Of a DNA stretch of 64,000 nucleotides, positions 35,990 through 50,387 are shown one piece after another (position 1 is the stretch's first letter; every line of letters starts with the position of its first letter). The stretch is from NCBI RefSeq assembly GCF_026230105.1, contig NW_026614265.1:62001-126000 (forward strand), in the 5' to 3' direction. Source of the DNA: Diorhabda sublineata. Taxonomy: Eukaryota; Arthropoda; Insecta; Coleoptera; Chrysomelidae. The notes under the pieces were generated by a model. It did no database searches. It had not been told where the DNA came from and saw only the letters and a list, made by a program, of their open reading frames with translations. A program made the translations under genes and the position numbers.

Positions 35990-38518
35990 TCAATTATCAC
36001 AAAGTGACCGTTGACCTCAATGGGGTTCAAAGGATGTTAATCGACGATATCTGAGAAAGTTAGATGCAAACTCACTCAAATATATAAGAAATGTTTAAAT
36101 TCGACTTCAAATTAGGAAGATAGACTTTGAAAATTTTCAATTAACACAAATTGAGAGTTGACGTCAATGAGCTTCAATGGATGTTATTCGATGATATCTG
36201 AAAAAGTTAGATGCAAACTCACTCAAATATATGAGAAATGTTGAAATTCGACTTCGAATGAGGAAGATAGACTTTGAAAATTTTCAATTAACACAAAGTG
36301 ACGGTTGACCTCAATGGGCTTCAAAGGATGTTAATCGACGATATCTGACAAAGATAGATGCAAACTCACTCAAATATATAAGAAATGTTGAAATTCGACT
36401 TCAAATTAGGAACATAGACTTTGAAAATTTTCAATCAACACAAAGTGACGGTTGATCTCAAAGGGCTTCAATGGATGTTATTCGATGATATCAGACAAAG
36501 TTAGATGCAAACTCATTCAAATATATAAGAAATGTTGGAATTCGACATCAAATTAGGAAGATAGACATTGAAAATTTTCAATTAACACAAAGTGACAGTT
36601 GACCTCAATGGGCTTCAAAGGATGTTAATCGACGATATCTCACAAAGATAGATGCAAACTCACTCAAATATATAAGAAATGTTTAAATTCGACTTCAAAT
36701 TAGGAAGTTAGACTTTGAAAATTTTCAATTATCACAAAGTGACAGTTGAGCTCAATGAACTTCACTGGATGTTATTCGATGATATCTGATAAAGTTAGAT
36801 GCAAACTCACTCAAATATATAATAAATGTTTAAATTCGACTTCAAATTAGGAAGATAGACTTTGAAAATTTTCAATCAACACAAAGTGACGGTTGATCTC
36901 AATGGGCTTCAATGGATGTTATTCGATGATATCAGACAAAGTTAGATGCAAACTCACTCAAATATATGAGAAATGTTGGAATTCGACTTCAAATTAGGAA
37001 GATAGACTTTGAAAATTTTCAATCAACACAAACTGACAATCGACCTCAATATATAAGAAATGTTGAAATTCGACTTCAAATTAGGAAGATAGGCTTTGAA
37101 AATTTTCAATCAACACAAAGTGCCAGTTGACCTCAATCGGCTTCAATGGATGTTATTCGATGATATCTGACAAAGTTAGATGCAAACTCAGTCAAATATA
37201 TAAGGAAAGTTGAAATTCGACTTCAAATTAGGAAGATAGACATTGAAAATTTGCAATTATCACAAAGTGACTGTTGAGCTCAATGAACTTCACTGGATGT
37301 TATTCGATGATATCTGATAAAGTTAGATGCAAACTCATTCAAATATATAAGAAATGTTGGAATTCGACATCAAATTAGGAACATAGACTTTAAAAATTTT
37401 CAATCAACACAAAGTGACAGTTGACCTCAATGGGCTTCAATCGATGTTATTCGACGATATCTGACAAAGTTAGATGCAAACTCACTCAAATATATAAGGA
37501 AAGTTGAAATTCGACTTCAAATTAGGAAGATAGACATTGAAAATTTTCAATTATCACAAAGTGACCGTTGACCTCAATGGGGTTCAAAGGATGTTAATCG
37601 ACGATATCTGAGAAAGTTAGATGCAAACTCACTCAAATATATAAGAAATGTTTAAATTCGACTTCAAATTAGGAAGATAGACTTTGAAAATTTTCAATTA
37701 ACACAAATTGACAGTTGACGTCAATGAGCTTCAATGGATGTTATTCGATGATATCTGAAAAAGTTAGATGCAAACTCACTCAAATATATGAGAAATGTTG
37801 AAATTCGACTTCGAATGAGGAAGATAGACTTTGAAAATTTTCAATTAACACAAAGTGACGGTTGACCTCAATGGGCTTCAAAGGATGTTAATCGACGATA
37901 TCTGACAAAGATAGATGCAAACTCACTCAAATATATAAGAAATGTTTAAATTCGACTTCAAATTAGGAAGTTAGACTTTGAAAATTTTCAATTATCACAA
38001 AGTGACAGTTGAGCTCAATGAACTTCACTGGATTTTATTCGATGATATCTGATAAAGTTAGATGCAAACTCACTCAAATATATAAGAAATGTTTAAATTC
38101 GACTTCAAATTAGGAAGATAGACTTTGAAAATTTTCAATCAACACAAAGTGACGGTTGATCTCAATGGGCTTCAATGGATGTTATTCGATGATATCAGAC
38201 AAAGTTAGATGCAAACTCACTCAAATATATGAGAAATGTTGGAATTCGACTTCAAATTAGGAAGATAGACTTTGAAAATTTTTAATCAACACAAACTGAC
38301 AATCGACCTCAATATATAAGAAATGTTGAAATTCGACTTCAAATTAGGAAGATAGGCTTTGAAAATTTTCAATCAACACAAAGTGCCAGTTGACCTCAAT
38401 CGGCTTCAATGGATGTTATTCGATGATATCTGACAAAGTTAGATGCAAACTCAGTCAAATATATAAGGAAAGTTGAAATTCGACTTCAAATTAGGAAGAT
38501 AGACATTGAAAATTTGCA
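35990..38518. repeat. HOR with 1557-bp spacing, second copy shortened by two units
   Basis: ACGTCAATGAGC is at 36161 and 37718, 1557 bp apart (10 x 147 + 87). Further right the offset drops to 1263 bp (CCTCAATCGGC 37131/38394), meaning the second copy lacks 294 bp, exactly two units, relative to the first. Shared elements are type D with GGGGTTCAAAGG, GACTTCGAATGAGG, GTGACGGTTGATCTC and GATATCAGAC variants, an S1 unit (37045/38307) and GAAAATTTGCAATTATC. The GGAACATAG/type F variants enter the array here (about 36410 and 37380). Confidence 0.83.
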
Positions 38519-39764
38519 ATTATCACAAAGTGACCGTTGACCTCAATGGGCTTCAAAGGATGTTAATCGACGATATCTGAGAAAGTTAGATGCAAACTCA
38601 CTCAAATATATAAGAAATGTTGAAATTCGACTTCAAATTAGGAAGATAGACTTTGAAAATTTTCAATTAACACAAATTGACAGTTGACCTCAATGGGCTT
38701 CAATGGATGTTATTCGATGATATCTGACAAAGTTAGATGCAAACTCACTCAAATATATGAGAAATGTTGGAATTCGACTTCAAATTAGGAAGATAGACTT
38801 TGAAAATTTTCAATTAACACAAAGTGACAGTTGACATCAATGGGCTTCAAAGGATGTTAATCGACGATATTTGACAAAGATAGATGCAAACTCACTCAAA
38901 TATATAAGGAAAGTTGAAATTCGACTTCAAATTAGGAAGATAGACATTGAAAATTTTCAATTATCACAAAGTGACCGTTGACCTCAATGGGGTTCAAAGG
39001 ATGTTAATCGACGATATCTGAGAAAGTTAGATGCAAACTCACTCAAATATATAAGAAATGTTTAAATTCGACTTCAAATTAGGAAGATAGACTTTGAAAA
39101 TTTTCAATTAACACAAATTGACAGTTGACCTCAATGAGCTTCAATGGATGTTATTCGATGATATCTGACAAAGATAGATGCAAACTCACTCAAATATATA
39201 AGAAATGTTTAAATTCGACTTCAGATTAGGAAGTTAGACTTTGAAAATTTTCAATCAACACAAACTGACAATCGACCTCAATATATAAGAAATGTTGAAA
39301 TTCGACTTCAAATTAGGAAGATAGACATTGAAAATTTTCAATTATCACAAAGTGACCGTTGACCTCAATGGGCTTCAAAGGATGTTAATCGACGATATCT
39401 GAGAAAGTTAGATGCAAACTCACTCAAATATATAAGAAATGTTGAAATTCGACTTCAAATTAGGAAGATAGACTTTGAAAATTTTCAATTAACACAAATT
39501 GACAGTTGACCTCAATGGGCTTCAATGGATGTTATTCGATGATATCTGACAAAGTTAGATGCAAACTCACTCAAATATATGAGAAATGTTGGAATTCGAC
39601 TTCAAATTAGGAAGATAGACTTTGAAAATTTTCAATTAACACAAAGTGACAGTTGACATCAATGGGCTTCAAAGGATGTTAATCGACGATATTTGACAAA
39701 GATAGATGCAAACTCACTCAAATATATAAGAAATGTTTAAATTCGACTTCAAATTAGGAAGTTA
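38502..39764. repeat. 822-bp period (five full units plus one S1)
   Basis: GACATTG landmarks at 38502 and 39324 and TTGACATCAA at 38831 and 39653 are 822 bp apart. The first three units (type D, CAAATTGACAG with GGGC, and GTTGACATC with GATATTTGAC) match; the S1 joint of copy 1 is near 39276. The period equals that near 29.6 kb but the units are of different types, so this is a separate assembly of the same architecture. Confidence 0.82.
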
Positions 39765-42700
39765 GACATTGAAAATTTTAAATTAACACAAATTGACAGT
39801 TGACCTCAATCAGCTTCAATGGATGTTATTCGATGATATCTGAAAAAGTAAGATGCAAACTCACTCAAATATATAAGAAATGTTGAAATTCGACTTCAAA
39901 TTAGGAACATAGACTTTGAAAATTTTCAATCAACACAAAGTGACAGTTGACCTCAATGGGCTTCAATCGATGTTATTCGACGATATCTGACAAAGTTAGA
40001 TGCAAACTCACTCAAATATATAAGGAAAGTTGAAATTCGACTTCAAATTAGGAAGATAGACATTGAAAATTTTCAATTATCACAAAGTGACCGTTGACCT
40101 CAATGGGGTTCAAAGGATGTTAATCGACGATATCTGAGAAAGTTAGATGCAAACTCACTCAAATATATAAGAAATGTTTAAATTCGACTTCAAATTAGGA
40201 AGATAGACTTTGAAAATTTTCAATTAACACAAATTGACAGTTGACCTCAATCAGCTTCAATGGATGTTATTCGATGATATCTGAAAAAGTTAGATGCAAA
40301 CTCACTCAAATATATGAGAAATGTTGAAATTCGACTTCGAATGAGGGCGATAGACTTTGAAAATTTTCAATTATCACAAAGTGACAGTTGAGCTCAATGA
40401 ACTTCACTGGATATTATTCGATGATATCTGATAAAGTTAGATGCAAACTCATTCAAATATATAAGAAATGTTGGAATTCGACATCAAATTAGGAAGATAG
40501 ACATTGAAAATTTTCAATTAACACAAAGTGACAGTTGACCTCAATGAGCTTCAATGGATGTTATTCGATGATATCTGACAAAGTTAGATGCAAACTCAGT
40601 CAAATATATAGGGAAAGTTGAAATTCGACTTCAAATTAGGAAGATAGACTTTGAAAATTTTCAATTATCACAAAGTGACAGTTGAGCTCAATGAACTTCA
40701 CTGGATGTCATTCGATGATATCTGATAAAGTTAGATGCAAACTCACTCAAATATATAAGAAATGTTTAAATTCGACTTCAAATTAGGAAGATAGACTTTG
40801 AAAATTTTCAATTAACACAAAGTGACAGTTGACCTCAATGAGCTTCAATGGATGTTATTCGATGATATCTGACAAAGTTAGATGCAAACTCAGTCAAATA
40901 TATAGGGAAAGTTGAAATTCGACTTCAATTTAGGAAGATAGACTTTGAAAATTTTCAATTAACACAAATTGACAGTTGACCTCAATGGGTTTCAAAGGAT
41001 GTTAATCGACGATATCTGACAAAGATAGATGCAAACTCACTCAAATATATAAGAAATGTTCAAATTCAACTTCAAATTAGGAAGTTAGACTTTGAAAATT
41101 TTCAATCAACACAAAGTGCCAGTTGACCTCAATGGGCTTCAATGGATGTTATTCGATGATATCTGACAAAGTTAGATGCAAACTCAGTCAAATATATAAG
41201 GAAAGTTGAAATTCGACTTCAAATTAGGAAGATAGACATTGAAAATTTTCAATTATCACAAAGTGACCGTTGACCTCAATGGGCTTCAAAGGATGTTTAT
41301 CGACGATATCTGAGAAAAATAGATGCAAACTCACTCAAATATATAAGAAATGTTGAAATTCGGCTTCAAATTAGGAAGATAGACTTTGAAAATTTTAAAT
41401 TAACACAAATTGACAGTTGACCTCAATCAGCTTCAATGGATGTTATTCGATGATATCTGAAAAAGTTAGATGCAAACTCACTCAAATATATAAGAAATGT
41501 TTAAATTCGACTTCAAATTAGGAAGTTAGACTTTGAAAATTTTCAATCAACACAAACTGACAATCGACCTCAATATATAGGAAATGTTGAAATTCGACTT
41601 CAAATTAGGAAGATAGGCTTTGAAAATTTTCAAACAACACAAAGTGCCAGTTGACCTCAATGGGCTTCAATGGGTGTTATTCGATGATATCAGACAAAGT
41701 TAGATGCAAACTCACTCAAATATATGAGAAATGTTGGAATTCGACTTCAAATTAGGAAGATAGACATTGAAAATTTTCAATTAACACAAAGTGACCGTTG
41801 ACCTCAATGGGCTTCAAAGGATGTTAATCGACGATATCTGAGAAAAATAGATGCAAACTCACTCAAATATATAAGAAATGTTGAAATTCGACTTCAAATT
41901 AGGAACATAGACTTTGAAAATTTTCAATCAACACAAAGTGACAGTTGACCTCAATGGGCTTCAATCAATGTTATTCGACGATATCTGACAAAGTTAGATG
42001 CAAACTCACTCAAATATATAAGAAATGTTTAAATTCGACTTCAAATTAGGAAGTTAGACTTTGAAAATTTTCAATCAACACAAACTGACAATCGACCTCA
42101 ATATATAAGAAATGTTGAAATTCGACTTCAAATTAGGAAGATAGACTTTGAAAATTTTCAATCAACACAAAGTGACGGTTGATCTCAATGGGCTTCAATC
42201 GATGTTATTCGACGATATCTGACAAAGATAGATTCAAACTCACTCAAATATATAAGGAAAGTTGAAATTCGACTTCAAATTAGGAAGATAGACATTGAAA
42301 ATTTTCAATTATCACAAAGTGACCGTTGACCTCAATGGGGTTCAAAGGATGTTAATCGACGATATCTGAGAAAGTTAGATGCAAACCCACTCAAATATAT
42401 AAGGAATGTTGAAATTCGACTTCGAATGAGGAAGATAGACTTTGAAAATTTTCAATTAACACAAAGTGACGGTTGACCTCAATGGGCTTCAAAGGATGTT
42501 AATCGACGATATCTGACAAAGATAGATGCAAACTCACTCAAATATATAAGAAATGTTTAAATTCGACTTCAAATTAGGAAGATAGACTTTGAAAATTTTC
42601 AATCAACACAATGTGACGGTTGATCTCAATGGGCTTCAATGGATGTTATTCGATGATATCAGACAAAGATAGATGCAAACTCATTCAAATATATGAGAAA

Positions 42701-43025
42701 TGTTGGAATTCGACTTCAAATTAGGAAGATAGACTTTGAAAATTTTCAATTATCACAAAGTGACAGTTGAGCTCAATGAACTTCACTGGATGTTATTCGA
42801 TGATATCTGATAAAGTTAGATGCAAACTCACTCAAATATATGAGAAATGTTGGAATTCGACTTCAAATTAGGAAGATAGACTTTGAAAATTTTCAATTAA
42901 CACAAAGTTACAGTTGACCTCAATGGCCTTCAAAGGATGTTAATCGACGATATCTGACAAAGATAGATGCGAACTCACTCAAATATATAAGAAATGTTTA
43001 AATTCGACTTCAAATTAGGAAATTA
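39765..43025. repeat. Mixed satellite units including a fragment related to 33.4-34.1 kb
   Basis: Type E, F, D, A and ATATATAGGG units, GACTTCGAATGAGGGCG near 40333, then 40941-41643 tracking 33423-34125 at a 7518-bp offset (GGGTTTCAAA 33469/40987; type E 33904/41422). S1 joints are near 41569 and 42096. Small private changes include GATGTTTATCG near 41294, ATTCGGCTTC near 41360 and TTCAAACAACAC near 41629. No gene is seen. Confidence 0.8.
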
Positions 43026-44081
43026 GACTTTGAAAATTTTCAATCAACACAAACTGTCAATCGACCTCAATATATAAGAAATGTTGAAATTCGACTTCAA
43101 ATTAGGAAGATAGGCTTTGAAAATTTTCAATCAACACAAAGTGCCAGTTGACCTCAATGGGCTTCAATGGATGTTATTCGATGATATCTGATAAAGTTAG
43201 ATGCAAACTCATTCGAATATATAAGAAATGTTGGAATTCGACATCAAATTAGGAAGATAGACTTTGAAAATTTTCAATTATCACAAAGTGACAGTTGAGC
43301 TCAATGAACTTCACTGGATGTTATTCGATGATATCTGATAAAGTTAGATGCAAACTCACTCAAATATATAAGAAATGTTTAAATTCGACTTCAAATTAGG
43401 AAGATAGGCTTTGAAAATTTTCAATCAACACAAAGTGCCAGTTGACCTCAATCGGCTTCATTGGATGTTATTCGATGATATCTGACAAAGTTAGATGCAA
43501 ACTTAGTCAAATATATAAGAAATGTTTAAATTCGACTTCAAATTAGGAAATTAGACTTTGAAAATTTTCAATCAACACAAACTGACAATCGACCTCAATA
43601 TATAAGAAATGTTGAAATTCGACTTCAAATTAGGAAGATAGGCTTTGAAAATTTTCAATCAACACAAAGTGCCAGTTGACCTCAATGGGCTTCAATGGAT
43701 GTTATTCGATGATATCTGATAAAGTTAGATGCAAACTCATTCGAATATATAAGAAATGTTGGAATTCGACATCAAATTAGGAAGATAGACTTTGAAAATT
43801 TTCAATTATCACAAAGTGACAGTTGAGCTCAATGAACTTCATTGGATGTTATTCGATGATATCTGATAAAGTTAGATGCAAACTCACTCAAATATATAAG
43901 AAATGTTTAAATTCGACTTCAAATTAGGAAGATAGGCTTTGAAAATTTACAATCAACACAAAGTGCCAGTTGACCTCAATCGGCTTCAATGGATGTTATT
44001 CGATGATATCTGACAAAGTTAGATGCAAACTCAGTCAAATATATAAGGAAAGTTGAAATTCGACTTCAAATTAGGAAGATA
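43026..44081. repeat. 528-bp HOR (one S1 plus three full units), two copies
   Basis: Copies are 43026-43553 and 43554-44081. The order is S1 (CTGTCAATC in copy 1, CTGACAATC in copy 2), a GTGCC unit with CATTCGAATATATAAG, type A, then a GGCTTTG unit with CTCAATCGGCTTC. The length is the same as the HOR at 16-18 kb, but the full units are different. Confidence 0.87.
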
Positions 44082-47000
44082 GACTTTGAAAATTTTCAAT
44101 TATCACAAAGTGACCGTTGACCTCAATGGGCTTCAACGGATGTTAATCGACGATATCTGAGAAAGTTAGATGCAAACTCACTCAAATATATAAGAAATGT
44201 TGAAATTCGACTTCAAATTAGGAAGATAGACTTTGAAAATTTTCAATTAACACAAATTGACAGTTGACCTCAATGGGCTTCAATGGATGTTATTCGATGA
44301 TATCTGACAAAGTTAGATGCAAACTCACTCAAATATATGAGAAATGTTGGAATTCGACTTCAAATTAGGAAGATAGACTTTGAAAATTTTCAATTAACAC
44401 AAAGTGACAGTTGACATCAATGGGCTTCAAAGGATGTTAATCGACGATATCTGACAAAGATAGATGCAAACTCACTCAAATATATAAGAAATGTTTAAAT
44501 TCGACTTCAAATTAGGAAGTTAGACATTGAAAATTTTAAATTAACACAAATTGACAGTTGACCTCAATCAGCTTCAATGGATGTTATTCGATGATATCTG
44601 AAAAAGTTAGATGCAAACTCAATCAAATATATAAGAAATGTTGAAATTCGACTTAAAATTAGGAACATAGACTTTGAAAATTTTCAATCAACACAAAGTG
44701 ACAGTTGACCTCAATGGGCTTCAATCGATGTTATTCGACGATATCTGACAAAGTTAGATGCAAACTCACTCAAATATATAAGGAAAGTTGAAATTCGACT
44801 TCAAATTAGGAAGATAGACATTGAAAATTTTCAATTATTACAAAGTGACCGTTGACCTCAATGGGGTTCAAAGGATGTTAATCGACGATATCTGAGAAAG
44901 TTAGATGCAAACTCACTCAAATATATAAGAAATGTTGAAATTCGACTTCAAATTAGGAACATAGACTTTGAAAATTTTCAATTAACACAAATTGACAGTT
45001 GACCTCAATGAGCTTCAATGGATGTTATTCGATGATATCTGAAAAAGTTAGATGCAAACTCACTCAAATATACGAGAAATGTTGAAATTCGACTTCGAAT
45101 GAGGAAGATAGACTTTGATAATTTTCAATTAACACAAAGTGACAGTTGAGCTCAATGAACTTCACTGGATGTTATTCGATGATATCTGATAAAGTTAGAT
45201 GCAAACTCATTCAAATATATAAGAAATGTTGAAATTTTACTTCAAATTAGAAAGATGGACTTTGAAAATTTTCAATTATCACAAAGTGACAGTTGAGCTC
45301 AATGAACTTCACTGGATGTTATTCGATGATATCTGATAAAGTTAGATGCAAACTCATTCAAATATATGAGAAATGTTGGAATTCGACATCAAATTAGCAA
45401 GATAGACTTTGAAAATTTTCAATTATCACATAGTGACAGTTGAGCTCAATGAACTTCACTGGATGTTATTCGATGATATCTGATAAAGTTAGATGCAAAC
45501 TCATTCAAATATATAAGAAATGTTGGAATTCGACATCAAATTAGGAAGATACACTTTGAAAATTTTCAATTAACACAAATTGACATTTGACCTCAATGGG
45601 CTTCAATGGATGTTATTCGATGATATCTGACAAAGTTAGATGCAAACTCACTCAAATATATAAGAAATGTTTAAAGTCGACTTCAAATTAGGAAGATAGG
45701 CTTTGAAAATTTACAATCAACACAAAGTGCCAGTTGACCTCAATCGGCTTCAATGGATGTTATTCGATGATATCTGACAAAGTTAGATGCAAACTCAGTC
45801 AAATATATAAGGAAAGTTGAAATTCGACTTCAAATTAGGAAGATAGACTTTGAAAATTTTCAATTATCACAAAGTGACCGTTGACCTCAATGGGCTTCAA
45901 CGGATGTTAATCGACGATATCTGAGAAAGTTAGATGCAAACTCACTCAAATATATAAGAAATGTTGAAATTCGACTTCAAATTAGGAAGATAGACTTTGA
46001 AAATTTTCAATTAACACAAATTGACAGTTGACCTCAATGGGCTTCAATGGATGTTATTCGATGATATCTGACAAAGTTAGATGCAAACTCACTCAAATAT
46101 ATGAGAAATGTTGGAATTCGACTTCAAATTAGGAAGATAGACTTTGAAAATTTTCAATTAACACAAAGTGACAGTTGACATCAATGGGCTTCAAAGGATG
46201 TTAATCGACGATATCTGACAAAGATAGATGCAAACTCACTCAAATATATAAGAAATGTTTAAATTCGACTTCAAATTAGGAAGTTAGACATTGAAAATTT
46301 TAAATTAACACAAATTGACAGTTGACCTCAATCAGCTTCAATGGATGTTATTCGATGATATCTGAAAAAGTTAGATGCAAACTCACTCAAATATATAAGA
46401 AATGTTGAAATTCGACTTAAAATTAGGAACATAGACTTTGAAAATTTTCAATCAACACAAAGTGACAGTTGACCTCAATGGGCTTCAATCGATGTTATTC
46501 GACGATATCTGACAAAGTTAGATGCAAACTCACTCAAATATATAAGGAAAGTTGAAATTCGACTTCAAATTAGGAAGATAGACATTGAAAATTTTCAATT
46601 ATTACAAAGTGACCGTTGACCTCAATGGGGTTCAAAGGATGTTAATCGACGATATCTGAGAAAGTTAGATGCAAACTCACTCAAATATATAAGAAATGTT
46701 GAAATTCGACTTCAAATTAGGAACATAGACTTTGAAAATTTTCAATTAACACAAATTGACAGTTGACCTCAATGAGCTTCAATGGATGTTATTCGATGAT
46801 ATCTGAAAAAGTTAGATGCAAACTCACTCAAATATACGAGAAATGTTGAAATTCGACTTCGAATGAGGAAGATAGACTTTGAAAATTTTCAATTAACACA
46901 AAGTGACAGTTGAGCTCAATGAACTTCACTGGATGTTATTCGATGATATCTGATAAAGTTAGATGCAAACTCATTCAAATATATAAGAAATGTTGAAATT

Positions 47001-47164
47001 TTACTTCAAATTAGAAAGATGGACTTTGAAAATTTTCAATTATCACAAAGTGACAGTTGAGCTCAATGAACTTCACTGGATGTTATTCGATGATATCTGA
47101 TAAAGTTAGATGCAAACTCATTCAAATATATAAGAAATGTTGGAATTCGACATCAAATTAGGAA
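43935..47164. repeat. 1764-bp HOR (twelve full units), two copies
   Basis: GAAAATTTACAATC at 43941 and 45705 and TCAATCGATG at 44721 and 46485 give a 1764-bp offset (12 x 147). Shared markers include TTCGACTTAAAATTAGGAAC, ATTATTACAAAGTGACCG, ATATACGAGAAATG and AATTTTACTTCAAATTAG. Copy 2 lacks one unit of copy 1 (about 45402-45548, with CACATAGTGACAG) near its right end. Confidence 0.86.
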
Positions 47165-48030
47165 GATACACTTTGAAAATTTTCAATTAACACAATGTGA
47201 CAGTTGACCTCAATGGGCTTCAAAGGATGTTAATCGACGATATCTGACAAAGATATATGCAAACTCACTCAAATATTTAAGGAAAGTTGAAATTCGACTT
47301 CAAATTAGGAAGATAGACATTGAAAATTTTCAATTATCACAAAGTGACCGTTGACCTCAATGGGGTTCAAAGGATGTTAATCGACGATATCTGAGAAAGT
47401 TAGATGCAAACTCACTCAAATATATAAGAAATGTTTAAATTCGACTTCAAATTAGGAAGATAGACTTTGAAAATTTTCAATTAACACAAATTGACAGTTG
47501 ACCTCAATGAGCTTCAATGGATGTTATTCGATGATATCTGAAAAAGTTAGATGCAAACTCACTCAAATATATGAGAAATGTTGAAATTCGACTTCGAATG
47601 AGGGCGATAGACTTTGAAAATTTTCAATTAACACAAAGTGACAGTTGAGCTCAATGAACTTCACTGGATGTTATTCGATGATATCTGATAAAGTTAGATG
47701 CAAACTCATTCAAATATATAAGGAATGTTGAAATTTTACTTCAAATTATAAAGATGGACTTTGAAAATTTTCAATTAACACAAATTGACATTTGACCTCA
47801 ATGGGCTTCAATGGATGTTATTCGATGATATCTGACAAAGTTAGATGCAAACTCACTCAAATATATGGGAAATGTTGGAATTCGACTTCAAATTAGGAAG
47901 ATAGACTTTGAAAATTTTCAATTAACACAAAGTGACAGTTGACATCAATGGGCTTCAAAGGATGTTAATCGACGATATTTGACAAAGATAGATGCAAACT
48001 CACTCAAATATATAAGAAATGTTTAAATTC
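47070..48030. repeat. Segmental duplication D7, left copy (pair 49422-50382, spacing 2352 bp)
   Basis: AGATATATGC at 47251 and 49603 sets a 2352-bp offset (16 x 147), kept through GAGGGCGATAG (about 47600/49952), AATTTTACTTC (about 47730/50082), ATATATGGGAAATG and GATATTTGAC. Differences: AAATATTTAAGG against AAATATATAAGG, AAATTATAAAG against AAATTAGAAAG, and GACATTTGACC against GACAGTTGACC. Confidence 0.84.
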
Positions 48031-48197
48031 GACTTCAAATTAGGAAGTTAGACATTGAAAATTTTAAATTAACACAAATTGACAGTTGACCTCAATCAGC
48101 TTCAATGGATGTTATTCGATGATATCTGAAAAAGTTAGATGCAAACTCACTCAAATATATGAGAAATGTTGAAATTCGACTTCAAATTAGGAACATA

Positions 48198-48932
48198 GAC
48201 TTTGAAAATTTTCAATCAACACAAAGTGACAGTTGACCTCAATGGGCTTCAATCGATGTTATTCGACGATATCTGACAAAGTTAGATGCAAACTCACTCA
48301 AATATATAAGGAAAGTTGAAATTCGACTTCAAATTAGGAAGATAGACATTGAAAATTTTCAATTATTACAAAGTGACCGTTGACCTCAATGGGGTTCAAA
48401 GGATGTTAATCGACGATATCTGAGAAAGTTAGATGCAAACTAACTCAAATATATAAGAAATGTTGAAATTCGACTTCAAATTAGGAACATAGACTTTGAA
48501 AATTTTCAATCAACACAAAGTGACAGTTGACCTCAATGGGCTTCAATCGATGTTATTCGACGATATCTGACAAAGTTAGATGCAAACTCACTCAAATATA
48601 TAAGGAAAGTTGAAATTCGACTTCAAATTAGGAAGATAGACATTGAAAATTTTCAATTATTACAAAGTGACCGTTGACCTCAATGGGGTTCAAAGGATGT
48701 TAATCGACGATATCTGAGAAAGTTAGATGCAAACTCACTCAAATATATAAGAAATGTTGAAATTCGACTTCAAATTAGGAACATAGACTTTGAAAATTTT
48801 CAATCAACACAAAGTGACAGTTGACCTCAATGGGCTTCAATCGATGTTATTCGACGATATCTGACAAAGTTAGATGCAAACTCACTCAAATATATAAGGA
48901 AAGTTGAAATTCGACTTCAAATTAGGAAGATA
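48198..48932. repeat. 294-bp dimeric HOR (type F plus type D), two and a half copies
   Basis: TCAATCGATG at 48249, 48543 and 48837, and GAC landmarks at 48198, 48492 and 48786, give a 294-bp period (2 x 147). Each copy pairs a GGAACATAG/type F unit with a type D unit carrying ATTATTACAAAG and GGGGTTCAAAGG. The third copy keeps only its F unit and then passes to a CAAATTGACAG unit. AACTAACTCAAAT near 48440 is a private change of copy 1. Confidence 0.88.
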
Positions 48933-50387
48933 GACTTTGAAAATTTTCAATTAACACAAATTGACAGTTGACCTCAATGAGCTTCAATGGATGTTATTCG
49001 ATGATATCTGAAAAAGTTAGATGCAAACTCACTCAAATATACGAGAAATGTTGAAATTCGACTTCGAATGAGGAAGATAGACTTTGAAAATTTTCAATTA
49101 ACACAAAGTGACAGTTGAGCTCAATGAACTTCACTGGATGTTATTCGATGATATCTGATAAAGTTAGATGCAAACTCATTCAAATATATAAGAAATGTTG
49201 AAATTTTACTTCAAATTACAAAGATGGACTTTGAAAATTTTCAATTATCACAAAGTGACAGTTGAGCTCAATGAACTTCACTGGATGTTATTCGATGATA
49301 TCTGATAAAGTTAGATGCAAACTCATTCAAATATATGAGAAATGTTGGAATTCGACATCAAATTAGCAAGATAGACTTTGAAAATTTTCAATTATCACAT
49401 AGTGACAGTTGAGCTCAATGAACTTCACTGGATGTTATTCGATGATATCTGATAAAGTTAGATGCAAACTCATTCAAATATATAAGAAATGTTGGAATTC
49501 GACATCAAATTAGGAAGATACACTTTGAAAATTTTCAATTAACACAATGTGACAGTTGACCTCAATGGGCTTCAAAGGATGTTAATCGACGATATCTGAC
49601 AAAGATATATGCAAACTCACTCAAATATATAAGGAAAGTTGAAATTCGACTTCAAATTAGGAAGATAGACATTGAAAATTTTCAATTATCACAAAGTGAC
49701 CGTTGACCTCAATGGGGTTCAAAGGATGTTAATCGACGATATCTGAGAAAGTTAGATGCAAACTCACTCAAATATATAAGAAATGTTTAAATTCGACTTC
49801 AAATTAGGAAGATAGACTTTGAAAATTTTCAATTAACACAAATTGACAGTTGACCTCAATGAGCTTCAATGGATGTTATTCGATGATATCTGAAAAAGTT
49901 AGATGCAAACTCACTCAAATATATGAGAAATGTTGAAATTCGACTTCGAATGAGGGCGATAGACTTTGAAAATTTTCAATTAACACAAAGTGACAGTTGA
50001 GCTCAATGAACTTCACTGGATGTTATTCGATGATATCTGATAAAGTTAGATGCAAACTCATTCAAATATATAAGGAATGTTGAAATTTTACTTCAAATTA
50101 GAAAGATGGACTTTGAAAATTTTCAATTAACACAAATTGACAGTTGACCTCAATGGGCTTCAATGGATGTTATTCGATGATATCTGACAAAGTTAGATGC
50201 AAACTCACTCAAATATATGGGAAATGTTGGAATTCGACTTCAAATTAGGAAGATAGACTTTGAAAATTCTCAATTAACACAAAGTGACAGTTGACATCAA
50301 TGGGCTTCAAAGGATGTTAATCGACGATATTTGACAAAGATAGATGCAAACTCACTCAAATATATAAGAAATATTTAAATTCGACTT
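48933..50387. repeat. Satellite units copied from 44.96-45.56 kb and 47.07-48.03 kb
   Basis: 48929-49529 follows 44960-45560 at a 3969-bp offset (27 x 147; AGCAAGATAG 45396/49365, with CACATAGTGACAG shared). 49422-50382 is the right copy of D7. The two source relations overlap at about 49.42-49.53 kb, so the switch between them lies there. No short unit is present. Confidence 0.82.
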
